Assembly (NCBI GenBank): GCA_002238485.1
Contig: MPMG01000008.1
Span: forward strand, 1-64,000
Direction of reading: 5' to 3'
DNA from: Chloroflexi bacterium bin20
Lineage (GTDB): Bacteria > Chloroflexota > Anaerolineae > Aggregatilineales > Phototrophicaceae
Length of the DNA: 64,000 bases
Below the pieces are notes generated by a model. It had not been told where the DNA came from, did not search any database, and saw only the letters and a program-made list of their open reading frames with translations. Of the stretch, positions 25,736 through 33,529 are shown one piece after another (positions within the stretch are counted from its first letter, which is position 1; every line of letters begins with the position of its first letter). Position numbers and translations under genes: made by a program.

Positions 25736-26476
25736 ATGCAGCTACAAGCCCGGCCAATCCGATCACAACGAGAGTTGCTGCCGATTCTATGGCTGTTCAT
25801 CGCGCTTGTGTTATCGCAACTGGTCCTGCCATCCAGTGGGCAAGACGAGCCGTCAGCAGGCTGCACTGCCGAAGAATTATCACGCCAGCAGCAGACGGTC
25901 GCCGAGTTCTTGCCCCTGGACTTCGCCAATGACCGCGCGCAGGCTATCGCCAATTTGTACCGCCTCGGCGCGCTTTATCAATCCATGGCGCTCTACTGCA
26001 ATTATCAGCCCAATGCCATTGAAATCAACGCCATGCTCGAGCGGGCCCTGGAATACGCCTCGCTGGACGAACTGATCGCGGCGCAGTCGGTCGGGCGCGA
26101 TATCGCAGAGATTATCATGGAGCTGGACGAAGTTTATGGCGATCCGCTGGCTGGCCAGCAGCTTTATAATGGCGAGCAGCCGGCCTTGGGCGGTGTCATG
26201 CTGGGCTGTTCGGGCTGCCACACTAATGAGGAATCCGCTCCCCTGACCGCCGGCGCCTGGACGCGCGCTAACGAGATCCGCTTGCAGCTGCCGCAATTTG
26301 CCGACTACGATGAACGCCGCTACCTGGTTGAAAGTATCGTCCAGCCAAGAGCCTATGTCGTGCCCGAGTTTCTTGATGTCATGCCCGAGTTCTACGCCGG
26401 GCAGCTGACATTGCAGCAACTGGCCGACCTGGTGGCCTACCTGGAAAGCCAGGATCAACTGCTGGATGATGCCTAG
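25736..26476 (+). CDS. Exported mono-haem cytochrome c
   Basis: A 246-residue protein with an N-terminal hydrophobic segment (about 14-32) that acts as signal or anchor. A helical middle region precedes one haem site, Cys158-Ser-Gly-Cys161-His162. The 80 residues after it match the last domain of the previous cytochrome (Pro-Gln-Phe-Ala, Val-Glu-Ser-Ile, Leu-Ala-Asp-Leu/Ile-Val). The ATG at 25736 is chosen because the in-frame ATG at 25682 lies upstream of the terminator. No clear ribosome binding site or promoter is visible. Confidence 0.82.
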   Translation: MQLQARPIRSQRELLPILWLFIALVLSQLVLPSSGQDEPSAGCTAEELSRQQQTVAEFLPLDFANDRAQAIANLYRLGALYQSMALYCNYQPNAIEINAMLERALEYASLDELIAAQSVGRDIAEIIMELDEVYGDPLAGQQLYNGEQPALGGVMLGCSGCHTNEESAPLTAGAWTRANEIRLQLPQFADYDERRYLVESIVQPRAYVVPEFLDVMPEFYAGQLTLQQLADLVAYLESQDQLLDDA

Positions 26477-26554
26477 TTGTGGTATGCTGGATGCGATGAT
26501 GGCGCAGTGGGGTGCGAGTGCGTGAACGCACAGTTGAACCGAGCAGACACAATT

Positions 26555-26902
26555 ATGGCGAGGCTGCTGATGGTGAGCGCCGATGCAGCTGCTCACCAGT
26601 CGTCAGCTCGCCGGGCAGAAAACGCGCTGACCTTGTCGCTGATGTTTTCGGGCATACGCTGCCTGCTGCAATATGTGCTGCTGCCTTTTTTGCTGCCGCT
26701 GCTTGGCTTGGCCGCAGATGTCGCCGTGCCCATCCTGCTGCTGATCAACCTGCTGGCGATGGTCTCGATATTCTTCAGCTTGCGGCGCTTTTGGACGATC
26801 GGCTATGCTCACCGCTGGCGCTATCTGGTCGTGGCGGCAACAGCGCTGGTTCTGCTGGTTGCCTTCACTGCCTACGATATCATGCAGCTGAGCGGGGCAT
26901 AG
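26555..26902 (+). CDS. Small membrane protein of unknown function
   Basis: A 115-residue protein with three predicted membrane helices (about 30-50, 55-72 and 85-108) and a short polar N-terminus. I do not recognise a family. The frame is open back to 26477, but ATG 26555 (or 26570) avoids an unlikely Cys-rich leader. It lies between two cytochrome groups, so a link to electron transport is possible but unproven. Confidence 0.6.
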   Translation: MARLLMVSADAAAHQSSARRAENALTLSLMFSGIRCLLQYVLLPFLLPLLGLAADVAVPILLLINLLAMVSIFFSLRRFWTIGYAHRWRYLVVAATALVLLVAFTAYDIMQLSGA

Positions 26903-26972
26903 CCAACCCTGTATCCGCCCTCGCTTTGTCGCTAGAATGGCGCGACAGGCAGCCTAGATCGGAGTCTGACAG

Positions 26973-27173
26973 ATGAGAATGATCCGCATCCGCAGCATCT
27001 TGTCCGCCTCGCTGCTTTTGTGCGCGCTGGGCACGGCATCGGCACAAGACGCGGCGGCACAATCTTCGCCCGCGGGCTTGTCCATGCTGGTGCTGTTTTT
27101 GGGCATCGCTGGCATTGTGGGCGTGTTTGCCATCCGCTGGAGTCAATCGACCGGCGACGACGAAGAAGAGTAG
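26973..27173 (+). CDS. Very small exported single-helix protein
   Basis: A 66-residue protein with a signal peptide (Met-Arg-Met-Ile-Arg, hydrophobic core, Ala-Ser-Ala-Gln), an Ala/Ser linker, one membrane helix (about 36-54) and an acidic Asp-Asp-Glu-Glu-Glu tail. CGGAG lies upstream of the ATG. Its size and position beside cytochrome genes resemble small accessory subunits of respiratory complexes, but there is no sequence match I can name. Confidence 0.6.
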   Translation: MRMIRIRSILSASLLLCALGTASAQDAAAQSSPAGLSMLVLFLGIAGIVGVFAIRWSQSTGDDEEE

Positions 27174-27250
27174 CCCCGCTCTAAAGACGCCGTCCCCGCG
27201 CGCAGTTGCCAGCGTCGCGACCCGTTCCTTTGTACATCTTGCCGAATCTC

Positions 27251-27280
27251 TTGACAATTCCGCCCAATTGGGTGTATCGA
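27251..27280 (+). promoter_or_regulatory. Probable promoter of the octahaem cytochrome operon
   Basis: Perfect -35 TTGACA (27251-27256), an 18-base spacer and TATCGA (27275-27280), 47 bases before the start codon. A second AT-rich box TATAGA lies at 27284-27289. Confidence 0.5.
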
Positions 27281-27326
27281 GAATATAGACGAACGTTTCT
27301 CTCGAAGGCTTGGGAGCTGTCTAACA

Positions 27327-28628
27327 ATGGCAGAATCGGATCAGAACCTCAGAGGATTTCTGGCTTCGTCGCGTTTGCTGATCATCGGCCTTCTGGTGGT
27401 GCTGGTGGTGCCGGCGCTGGCCTTCCTTATCGCTGCGATCGGCCAGAGCGTTTCGGGCGAATCCAGCGAGGCGCAGAGGGTTGTCCTGGATAGCAGCAAC
27501 AAATGCGTTACTTGTCATCAGCGTACGACGCCGGGAATTGTTGAGCAATACAGCAAGAGTACGATGGCGGCGGCCAACGTGACCTGTCAAAATTGTCATG
27601 AAGTCGAGGCGGGTTATCCCGGAGCGAAGGAGCATCATGGCGGTTATGTGTTGACGGTGCCGACGACAGCCAAATGCGCCACTTGCCATCAGAATGAGGC
27701 GACGCAATTTAACAGCAGCCGTCATGGATTGCCGGCTTATATTGCGATGTGGGGCGCTGAAGGCTTGAGCGAGGCGCATCTGGCGCTCTACCAATCGATC
27801 CCAGAGGGCAGTTTCAATCCAGATCGCATGCGCAATGCCTTGTTCGAAATTGAGGGGCCAGCCATCACCAAGTTCGCTTGCGCCGGCTGTCATGATATTG
27901 GCGCGCCGGCGGCTGATGGATCGGTCGGGCAATGCCAGGAATGTCATCTACGACATGAATTCAGCTTGGAGCAAGCGCGCAAGCCAGAGACCTGCAATCA
28001 CTGTCATATCGGGCCGGATCATCCACAATACGAGATCTATATTGAGTCCTACCACGGCATCGCCTATTTGACCGGCGGCGAAGACTGGAACTGGGATGCC
28101 GAGCCCGGCACATTGACGGTGCAGGATTTTCCGGCGCCGACTTGCGCGACCTGCCACATCAGCGGCTTTGGCGGAGCGCCGACAACGCATGATGTAGGCG
28201 ACCGCTTGACCTGGTATCTGTTTGCGCCACAGAGCGCGCGCCGCCCCAATTGGGAAGAAAACATGACGCAGATGCAGGCGGTCTGCACAGAATGCCATAG
28301 CCAGTCATTTGTCGACGAGTTTTACCAGGACGCCGATGCCTTGGTTGAAGAGATCAACCGGCGCGTCGCCCTCAGCGATGAAACAATCGCGCCGGCGCGT
28401 GATGCGGGCTTGCTGACAGAAGCGCCCTTTGATCAGCCGATTGATTTCGTCCACTTTGACTTGTGGCATCACTGGGGGCGGACGGCGAAATTCGGCGCAT
28501 GGATGGGTGGTCCCGATTATGTGCAGTGGCATGGAGCCTACGAGATCTTGCGCGACCAAGCGGAGCTTGAGCAGATCGTAACGGAGCTTTTGGAGAAATC
28601 CGGCCTGAGTGCTGCGGAGAGCGAGTAG
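27327..28628 (+). CDS. Octahaem cytochrome c of the hydroxylamine-oxidoreductase family, membrane-anchored
   Basis: This 433-residue protein has an N-terminal membrane helix (about 17-38) and eight CxxCH haem sites, at Cys60, 87, 117, 185, 203, 223, 273 and 320. The spacing, the Thr-His-Asp-Val-Gly-Asp-Arg-Leu-Thr-Trp stretch and the C-terminal Gly-Arg-Thr-Ala-Lys-Phe-Gly ... Gly-Pro-Asp-Tyr-Val-Gln-Trp-His-Gly segment place it in the HAO family. Members oxidise hydroxylamine or hydrazine if a Tyr cross-links the catalytic haem, or reduce nitrite if not. Which applies here cannot be told by eye. It is followed 5 bases later by a membrane protein that may connect it to quinones. Confidence 0.87.
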   Translation: MAESDQNLRGFLASSRLLIIGLLVVLVVPALAFLIAAIGQSVSGESSEAQRVVLDSSNKCVTCHQRTTPGIVEQYSKSTMAAANVTCQNCHEVEAGYPGAKEHHGGYVLTVPTTAKCATCHQNEATQFNSSRHGLPAYIAMWGAEGLSEAHLALYQSIPEGSFNPDRMRNALFEIEGPAITKFACAGCHDIGAPAADGSVGQCQECHLRHEFSLEQARKPETCNHCHIGPDHPQYEIYIESYHGIAYLTGGEDWNWDAEPGTLTVQDFPAPTCATCHISGFGGAPTTHDVGDRLTWYLFAPQSARRPNWEENMTQMQAVCTECHSQSFVDEFYQDADALVEEINRRVALSDETIAPARDAGLLTEAPFDQPIDFVHFDLWHHWGRTAKFGAWMGGPDYVQWHGAYEILRDQAELEQIVTELLEKSGLSAAESE

Positions 28629-28633
28629 CTACC

Positions 28634-29530
28634 GTGGCCTACCTGGCGATGATCATACCGCGTTGGCGGCATATACGGCTGCCTATGAGTCGAGACCAGA
28701 TCTTTCTGTTGCTGGTTGCCTTCAATCATATATTCATCGCGGCTGATATTTATCTGGCGCATAGCATTTCCGGGGGAATGAAAGCGGCGGAGCAGATCCC
28801 GATCGTTTTCGGTTTGGGGGCGGGATCGTTGTTGCTGTTGGCGGGAGTGATGGCAAATCGCAATCGCCCGGCCGCTACTGTGTTGGCGAATCTGGTGTTC
28901 ATCGTCACAATTGTAATCGGTGTGTCGGGGGCATATTTACACCTTAACCGTACAGTCCTGCTGGATATAGGCTTGGTCAGCCTAGAAGCCGTTCATATTT
29001 TGGTCTGGTCGCCACCTGTGATCGGTCCGATGTTTTTCGTTTTGATTGGCGTATTGGGCATCAGCGCCGCCTGGATAGAGACGCCGCCGGATAGCGGGAG
29101 GCTGCAACTAATCGGCGAGCGCCGGGTACAGATGCCCTATAGCAAGACACGCGCATATATGTTGATCACGGCAATATTCATCTTGGCGACCTTGATCAGC
29201 AGCGTTCTGGACCATGCGCGTTTCCGATTTGACAGCGTGTGGGTATGGTTGCCGGTAGCGGTCGCGCTGTTTGGATTAACGACCTCCTTGTTCCTGGGCC
29301 TTATCAAGGAACCGAATGCTGGCGATGTGATGGCGCATGCTGTCACGATGCTGATGCTTATTGTTGTTGGCGTGATTGGGCTGATCTTGCACACAGAGGC
29401 AAGCTTGACCACTTCTGGCCAGATCGTCGTGGAGAGATTCCTCCGCGGATCACCTGTACTGGCGCCTCTGTTGTTCTGCAATGTCGGCTTGATGGGCTTA
29501 GTGACGCTGCTGGATCCACGGGAAGGTTGA
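28634..29530 (+). CDS. Polytopic membrane protein, partner of the octahaem cytochrome
   Basis: A 298-residue protein with about eight membrane helices. Histidines lie in or next to predicted helices (Asn-His-Ile-Phe, Leu-Ala-His-Ser, Leu-His-Leu-Asn), possible haem or quinone ligands. I do not recognise the family. It begins 5 bases after the octahaem gene, so the pair is cotranscribed; in other HAO-family clusters a membrane quinone-linked protein fills this place. The start is uncertain: GTG 28634 is the longest, with ATG 28649 and 28685 as alternatives and no convincing ribosome binding site. Confidence 0.7.
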   Translation: MAYLAMIIPRWRHIRLPMSRDQIFLLLVAFNHIFIAADIYLAHSISGGMKAAEQIPIVFGLGAGSLLLLAGVMANRNRPAATVLANLVFIVTIVIGVSGAYLHLNRTVLLDIGLVSLEAVHILVWSPPVIGPMFFVLIGVLGISAAWIETPPDSGRLQLIGERRVQMPYSKTRAYMLITAIFILATLISSVLDHARFRFDSVWVWLPVAVALFGLTTSLFLGLIKEPNAGDVMAHAVTMLMLIVVGVIGLILHTEASLTTSGQIVVERFLRGSPVLAPLLFCNVGLMGLVTLLDPREG

Positions 29531-29564
29531 CGTTGAACTGACCGCCAATTATTTCGTTACAAAC

Positions 29565-29593
29565 TTCACAAAGCGGATGTAATTGAGTATAGT
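29565..29593 (+). promoter_or_regulatory. Promoter of the ccm operon
   Basis: TTCACA (29565-29570), a 17-base spacer and TATAGT (29588-29593), with the ccmE start 27 bases further on. Both boxes are near consensus and sit at the first gene of a long tight operon. Confidence 0.6.
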
Positions 29594-29620
29594 TTGTTGG
29601 ACGCAAATCCGAGGCTGCAA

Positions 29621-30151
29621 ATGACGGAAGTCGGCTGGGAAAAGCCAAAACATCCGCCCAAGCGCAAGCGGTCGCAGCGAGTGAAATTCATCACCGCTGG
29701 CGTGGTGATCTTGGTTTCGCTGCTCTATCTGCTGGTCTCGGGCACCTTGCAGGGCGCGCGCTACTTCATCACCGTGGCAGAAGTCCTGGACGACCCGGCG
29801 CATCGCGGACGCACGTTGCGGGTTTCTGGCGCGGTCGATGGCGAAAGCATCGACTATGACAGCGAAAATGCTGTCATACGTTTCGAAATTGTCCATATCC
29901 CCAGCCAGTATGACGACCTGGCCCAGGCGCTGCACGATGCCCTGGCAGACGACAAGTCACAGCGCATGAAAATCATCGTCGAAGACGCCGCCATCCCCGA
30001 CCTGCTGCAGCACGAAGCGCAAGCTATCTTGACTGGCGCTCTGGAACGCGATGGCCTCTTCCACGCCACCGAGCTGCTGCTGAAATGCCCGAGCCGCTTT
30101 GAAGAAAGCAGCCCACCCGAAGCCCTGGGGCAGATCCCGGAACACAACTGA
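29621..30151 (+). CDS. ccmE: Haem chaperone CcmE, Cys-type variant
   Basis: CcmE carries haem covalently between CcmC and the CcmF/H ligase outside the membrane. This 176-residue protein has a basic N-terminus, one membrane helix (about 22-42), and the OB-fold region with Tyr-Phe-Ile-Thr-Val-Ala-Glu-Val and Leu-Arg-Val-Ser-Gly-Ala-Val. The haem-binding stretch reads Leu-Leu-Leu-Lys-Cys156-Pro-Ser-Arg-Phe160, where standard CcmE has His-x-x-x-Tyr and the known variant has Cys-x-x-x-Tyr. So both conserved positions differ from the standard form. ATG 29621 follows GAGG; a TTG at 29594 would lie at the expected transcription start. Confidence 0.88.
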   Translation: MTEVGWEKPKHPPKRKRSQRVKFITAGVVILVSLLYLLVSGTLQGARYFITVAEVLDDPAHRGRTLRVSGAVDGESIDYDSENAVIRFEIVHIPSQYDDLAQALHDALADDKSQRMKIIVEDAAIPDLLQHEAQAILTGALERDGLFHATELLLKCPSRFEESSPPEALGQIPEHN

Positions 30152-32175
30152 TGCTGGCCGAGCTGGGGCTGGCGGCACTAACTCTGGCATTGGCTGGCGC
30201 GCTCTATGCCATAGTTGCCTGTCTGTACGGCGCCCGCACCGGCGAACGACGCTGGCTGCAAAGCGGGCGCAATGCCGCGCTGTTGACCTGCCCCGCCCTG
30301 CTGCTGGCGACAGGCGCCTTGGTTGTCGCTTTGTTGACCGAGCAATATCAGCTTAGTTATGTCTACGAGGTAACGAATCCGGGCACGCCGCCACTCTATC
30401 GCTTCACAGCGCTGTGGGGCGCGCAGAGAGGCTCGCTGCTCTTTTGGTCGCTGCTGATGAGTTGCTTCACCTGCGGGGCGATCGCGCTGAACTGGCGGGG
30501 CGAAAGCCGGCTGATGCCCTATGCCATCCCCATCATGATGGCTTCGTTGGCTTTCTTCATCGGCATGTCGCTCTTCATCGAAAATCCATTCGACCGTTGG
30601 TGGGTCTTGATTGACGCGCCTGTGGAACAGCAAGTCCTTTCCAGCGCGCTGATCCCGCCGCGGGCTGTGCCACCGACCGAAGCCAATTTGCGGGCTGGCG
30701 CAGAGGGCATGAATCCTTTGCTGCGTCATTTCGGCATGGTGATCCACCCGCCCATGCTCTATTTGGGCTTTGTAGGCTTCACGATTCCCTTCGCCTTTGC
30801 CGTCGCCGCGCTGGCAGCCGGCGACCTGTCCAACAGCTGGATCAGCGCGACGCGGCGCTGGTCGCTGATCGCCTGGCTCTTCTTGAGTCTGGGGCTGATT
30901 TTGGGTGGGCGCTGGGCATACGATGTGCTGGGATGGGGCGGCTATTGGGGCTGGGACCCGGTCGAAAATGCAGCGTTCCTGCCCTGGCTGGTGGGCACGG
31001 CTTTCATTCACAGCGTGATGATCCAAGAAAAGCGCGGCATGCTGAAATTGTGGAATATGCTGCTGGTCATCGCGGCATTCTCGGCGGTGATGTTCGGCAC
31101 ATTCGCCACCCGCAGCGGCGTCATCGACAGCGTGCACAGCTTCGCTCGCAGCGAGGTCGGTTTCCCCATGCTGGCATTTTGGGCGGCGATGACCCTGCTG
31201 GCGCTGGTGCTGCTGGCCTGGCGTTGGCGGGCTGGCGAGCTGCGAGACGAGCGGCAATTCGCTTCCTTGTTAAGCCGCGAATCGCTCTTTGTGCTCAACA
31301 ATGTCATCTTCATCGCGCTCTTCGTGGCGATATTTTGGGGCAGCTTCGGCTTGCCGATCACATCGGAGTTGTTTCTGGGCAAAGAAGTAACCATCGGCGC
31401 GCAGACCTTCGAGTTCTATGTCGTGCCTCTGTTCGTCGCCATGTACATCTTGATGGGCATTGCGCCACTCGCTGCCTGGGGTGGCATGACGGTCGCGAGG
31501 CTGGGCGGTGTGCTGCGTTTGCCCCTGCTGCTGACTGTGCTGGTCGTGCTGGGATTGGCAATCGGCGGAACAGACCTGCTGGTGGCGGCGCTGGGATATG
31601 GAGTCGTCCTGTTTGCGGCGATTGTTGCGCTCTTCGAGATTGCGCGCGGAGTGGCGGCGCGGCGGCGAACGCTGGGCGAAGATTCCTTGCGCGCATTTGT
31701 GGCGCTCTTCGGGCGCAATCAGCGGCGATATGGCGGCTATATCGTGCACCTGGGCGTGACGGTCATCGGCATCGGCGTCATCGGCAGCACAATCTTCCAA
31801 ACCGAAGTACAGCACACGTTGGATCGTGGCGAGACGATCGCCATTCAGGACTACGCGCTGCGTTATGAAGACTTCCTGCGCGCGCAAGCAGTTGATGGGC
31901 GGCTGATGAATATCGCCTCGCTGGTTCTGCTGCGCCATGGCGACGAGGTGGCGCACATGCGTCCGCGCATTGATGAATATCCGCAGCTGCCTATGAGCAT
32001 CGCCGGCGCGCACAGCACGCTGGAAAATGACTTTTATGTCTTGCTGATCCGTGGCGACCGCCAGCGCGCTACCTTCCGAATCTATATTAATCCGCTGGTG
32101 AATCTGGTGTGGTGGGGAGGCTTGCTGCTGATATTGGGCACAGCCATCGCCGCTTATCCGAAAGGCAGGCGCTGA
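30151..32175 (+). CDS. ccmF: Cytochrome c haem lyase subunit CcmF
   Basis: A 674-residue polytopic membrane protein that joins haem from CcmE to apocytochrome. The WWD-type haem-binding motif is visible as Trp-Gly-Gly-Tyr-Trp-Gly-Trp-Asp-Pro-Val-Glu-Asn, about residue 265. Other family stretches are Arg-Phe-Thr-Ala-Leu-Trp-Gly-Ala-Gln-Arg-Gly-Ser and Phe-Gly-Thr-Phe-Ala-Thr-Arg-Ser-Gly. The ATG overlaps the ccmE stop by one base (TGATG), and its own stop overlaps ccmH in the same way. Confidence 0.95.
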   Translation: MLAELGLAALTLALAGALYAIVACLYGARTGERRWLQSGRNAALLTCPALLLATGALVVALLTEQYQLSYVYEVTNPGTPPLYRFTALWGAQRGSLLFWSLLMSCFTCGAIALNWRGESRLMPYAIPIMMASLAFFIGMSLFIENPFDRWWVLIDAPVEQQVLSSALIPPRAVPPTEANLRAGAEGMNPLLRHFGMVIHPPMLYLGFVGFTIPFAFAVAALAAGDLSNSWISATRRWSLIAWLFLSLGLILGGRWAYDVLGWGGYWGWDPVENAAFLPWLVGTAFIHSVMIQEKRGMLKLWNMLLVIAAFSAVMFGTFATRSGVIDSVHSFARSEVGFPMLAFWAAMTLLALVLLAWRWRAGELRDERQFASLLSRESLFVLNNVIFIALFVAIFWGSFGLPITSELFLGKEVTIGAQTFEFYVVPLFVAMYILMGIAPLAAWGGMTVARLGGVLRLPLLLTVLVVLGLAIGGTDLLVAALGYGVVLFAAIVALFEIARGVAARRRTLGEDSLRAFVALFGRNQRRYGGYIVHLGVTVIGIGVIGSTIFQTEVQHTLDRGETIAIQDYALRYEDFLRAQAVDGRLMNIASLVLLRHGDEVAHMRPRIDEYPQLPMSIAGAHSTLENDFYVLLIRGDRQRATFRIYINPLVNLVWWGGLLLILGTAIAAYPKGRR

Positions 32176-32681
32176 TGAGAGCTTGTCCGCCGCGCGCGGT
32201 TCTTGCCATGTGCCGGCGCGCCACAATTGCTCGCCCGCTGGTCAGCCTGATTCTGGCGCTGGCCTGCGCATTGCTGGCATCGGCACAGGCATCGGACAAC
32301 GCGGTCAACCAGGTGGCGCAGCGCATGTACTGCCCCGTCTGCGAGAATATCCCGCTGGACGAATGTTTGACGGCCGCCTGTCAGGAATGGAAGGAAGAGA
32401 TTCGCTCCCAACTTGCGGCTGGAAAAACTGACCAAGCCATCATCGACAGCTTTGTAGCGCGTTTTGGCGATCATGTCGTCGGCGTGCCGGTCGACCCGCT
32501 GCTGCGCGCCCTGACGATCATCATGCCGCTGTTGGCCACGGCGCTGGCATTGGGCGTCGGCGCCTTGACATTTCGCCGCTTTGCCGCCGGCAAGACGCAG
32601 ACAGCCCCATCCGCCGACCGCGCACGTTCCGAAGCAGCCTATCGCCAGCAGTTGGAAGCCGATGTGCGAGCGAGGCGCTGA
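32175..32681 (+). CDS. ccmH: Thiol-disulfide protein CcmH
   Basis: CcmH reduces the CxxCH cysteines of apocytochromes and helps CcmF. This 168-residue protein has a signal/anchor segment, the redox pair in Met-Tyr-Cys53-Pro-Val-Cys56-Glu-Asn, the Gln-Glu-Trp-Lys-Glu-Glu-Ile-Arg helix, a Phe-Val-Ala-Arg-Phe-Gly-Asp-His stretch (usually Tyr-Gly-Asp), and a C-terminal membrane helix. The start ATG 32175 overlaps the ccmF stop; an open frame back to 32109 is inside ccmF. Confidence 0.92.
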   Translation: MRACPPRAVLAMCRRATIARPLVSLILALACALLASAQASDNAVNQVAQRMYCPVCENIPLDECLTAACQEWKEEIRSQLAAGKTDQAIIDSFVARFGDHVVGVPVDPLLRALTIIMPLLATALALGVGALTFRRFAAGKTQTAPSADRARSEAAYRQQLEADVRARR

Positions 32682-32687
32682 CCTGCC

Positions 32688-33242
32688 ATGACGGGACTCG
32701 AGCGAGCCACACCACGGATCGCTACCCGTTGGGGCTGCCCGGCGCTGCTGCTCGGAGTCATTGTGGCGACCTTCATCCTGGGCGCGCAGCTGGCAGAACG
32801 CAATCGTGGACGCCCAGCCAGCGGACCCGCGCCCGACTTTCAGCTGCAGTTATTCAGTGGCGAGTCCGTCAAGCTGAGCGAGCTGCGCGGACAAGTCCTG
32901 CTGCTCAACTTCTGGGCAAGTTGGTGCCCGCCTTGCCGTGCCGAAGCGCCCGACCTGCAAGCGCTGCACGAAGACTTTGCCCGCAGCGGACTGCGCGTGA
33001 TCGGCGTGAACATGCTGGAAAGCTCGCCCGCCAAAGCCCAAGCCTTCATTGACGAGCTGGGGCTCAGCTATGCCAATGGCGAAGATATAGAGCAACGTGT
33101 GGCCCGGCTGTATCGCGTCGAAGCGCCGCCAGAAAGTTATCTTGTCGACCGGCGTGGGCAAGTGCGCAAAGTCTATATCGGCAGCATCAGCTATGGCATG
33201 ATCAGCGGGGTAATCCAGTCGCTGCTGGCGGAGGCCGCATGA
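32688..33242 (+). CDS. ccmG: Thioredoxin-like protein CcmG/DsbE
   Basis: A membrane-anchored thioredoxin (184 residues) that keeps CcmH and apocytochromes reduced outside the membrane. One N-terminal helix (about 18-34) is followed by the fold with Trp79-Cys80-Pro-Pro-Cys83 and a cis-Pro region Pro-Glu-Ser-Tyr. Its stop overlaps the next start by ATGA. Confidence 0.92.
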   Translation: MTGLERATPRIATRWGCPALLLGVIVATFILGAQLAERNRGRPASGPAPDFQLQLFSGESVKLSELRGQVLLLNFWASWCPPCRAEAPDLQALHEDFARSGLRVIGVNMLESSPAKAQAFIDELGLSYANGEDIEQRVARLYRVEAPPESYLVDRRGQVRKVYIGSISYGMISGVIQSLLAEAA

Positions 33243-33529
33243 GCCTGGCTGGACTGCTTGCCACGCTGCTTTTGACGTTGCTCGCGCTGGCAATCGTGGC
33301 ATATCCCCTGCTGCGGCGGCAGGAGTCAACTAGCGCCCGGCTCAGCTCGCCCCACGACGTGGACAGTCGCTATCAGCGCGTGCTGATCAACATCCGCGAC
33401 CTTGACGAAGATTTCGCCACGGGCAAGCTGGATGCGCAGAGCTATCACGACGAGCGCGAAACCTGGGTGGGGCGCGGGATCGAACTGCTGCGCCAGATCG
33501 ACGAGCAGACAAGGACGAGCGACGCATGA
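33239..33529 (+). CDS. Short CcmI-like membrane protein
   Basis: A 96-residue protein: one N-terminal membrane helix (about 3-24), then a helical hydrophilic part with Arg-Asp-Leu-Asp-Glu-Asp-Phe-Ala-Thr-Gly-Lys-Leu, very like the first domain of CcmI, which binds apocytochromes. The TPR domain of full CcmI is absent. Overlaps ccmG and the following gene by 4 bases each. Confidence 0.7.
   Translation: MSLAGLLATLLLTLLALAIVAYPLLRRQESTSARLSSPHDVDSRYQRVLINIRDLDEDFATGKLDAQSYHDERETWVGRGIELLRQIDEQTRTSDA

Noticed and set aside
27327..28628. NrfA-type nitrite reductase
   Set aside because: There are eight CxxCH sites and none is CxxCK, while NrfA has five haems with one CxxCK.
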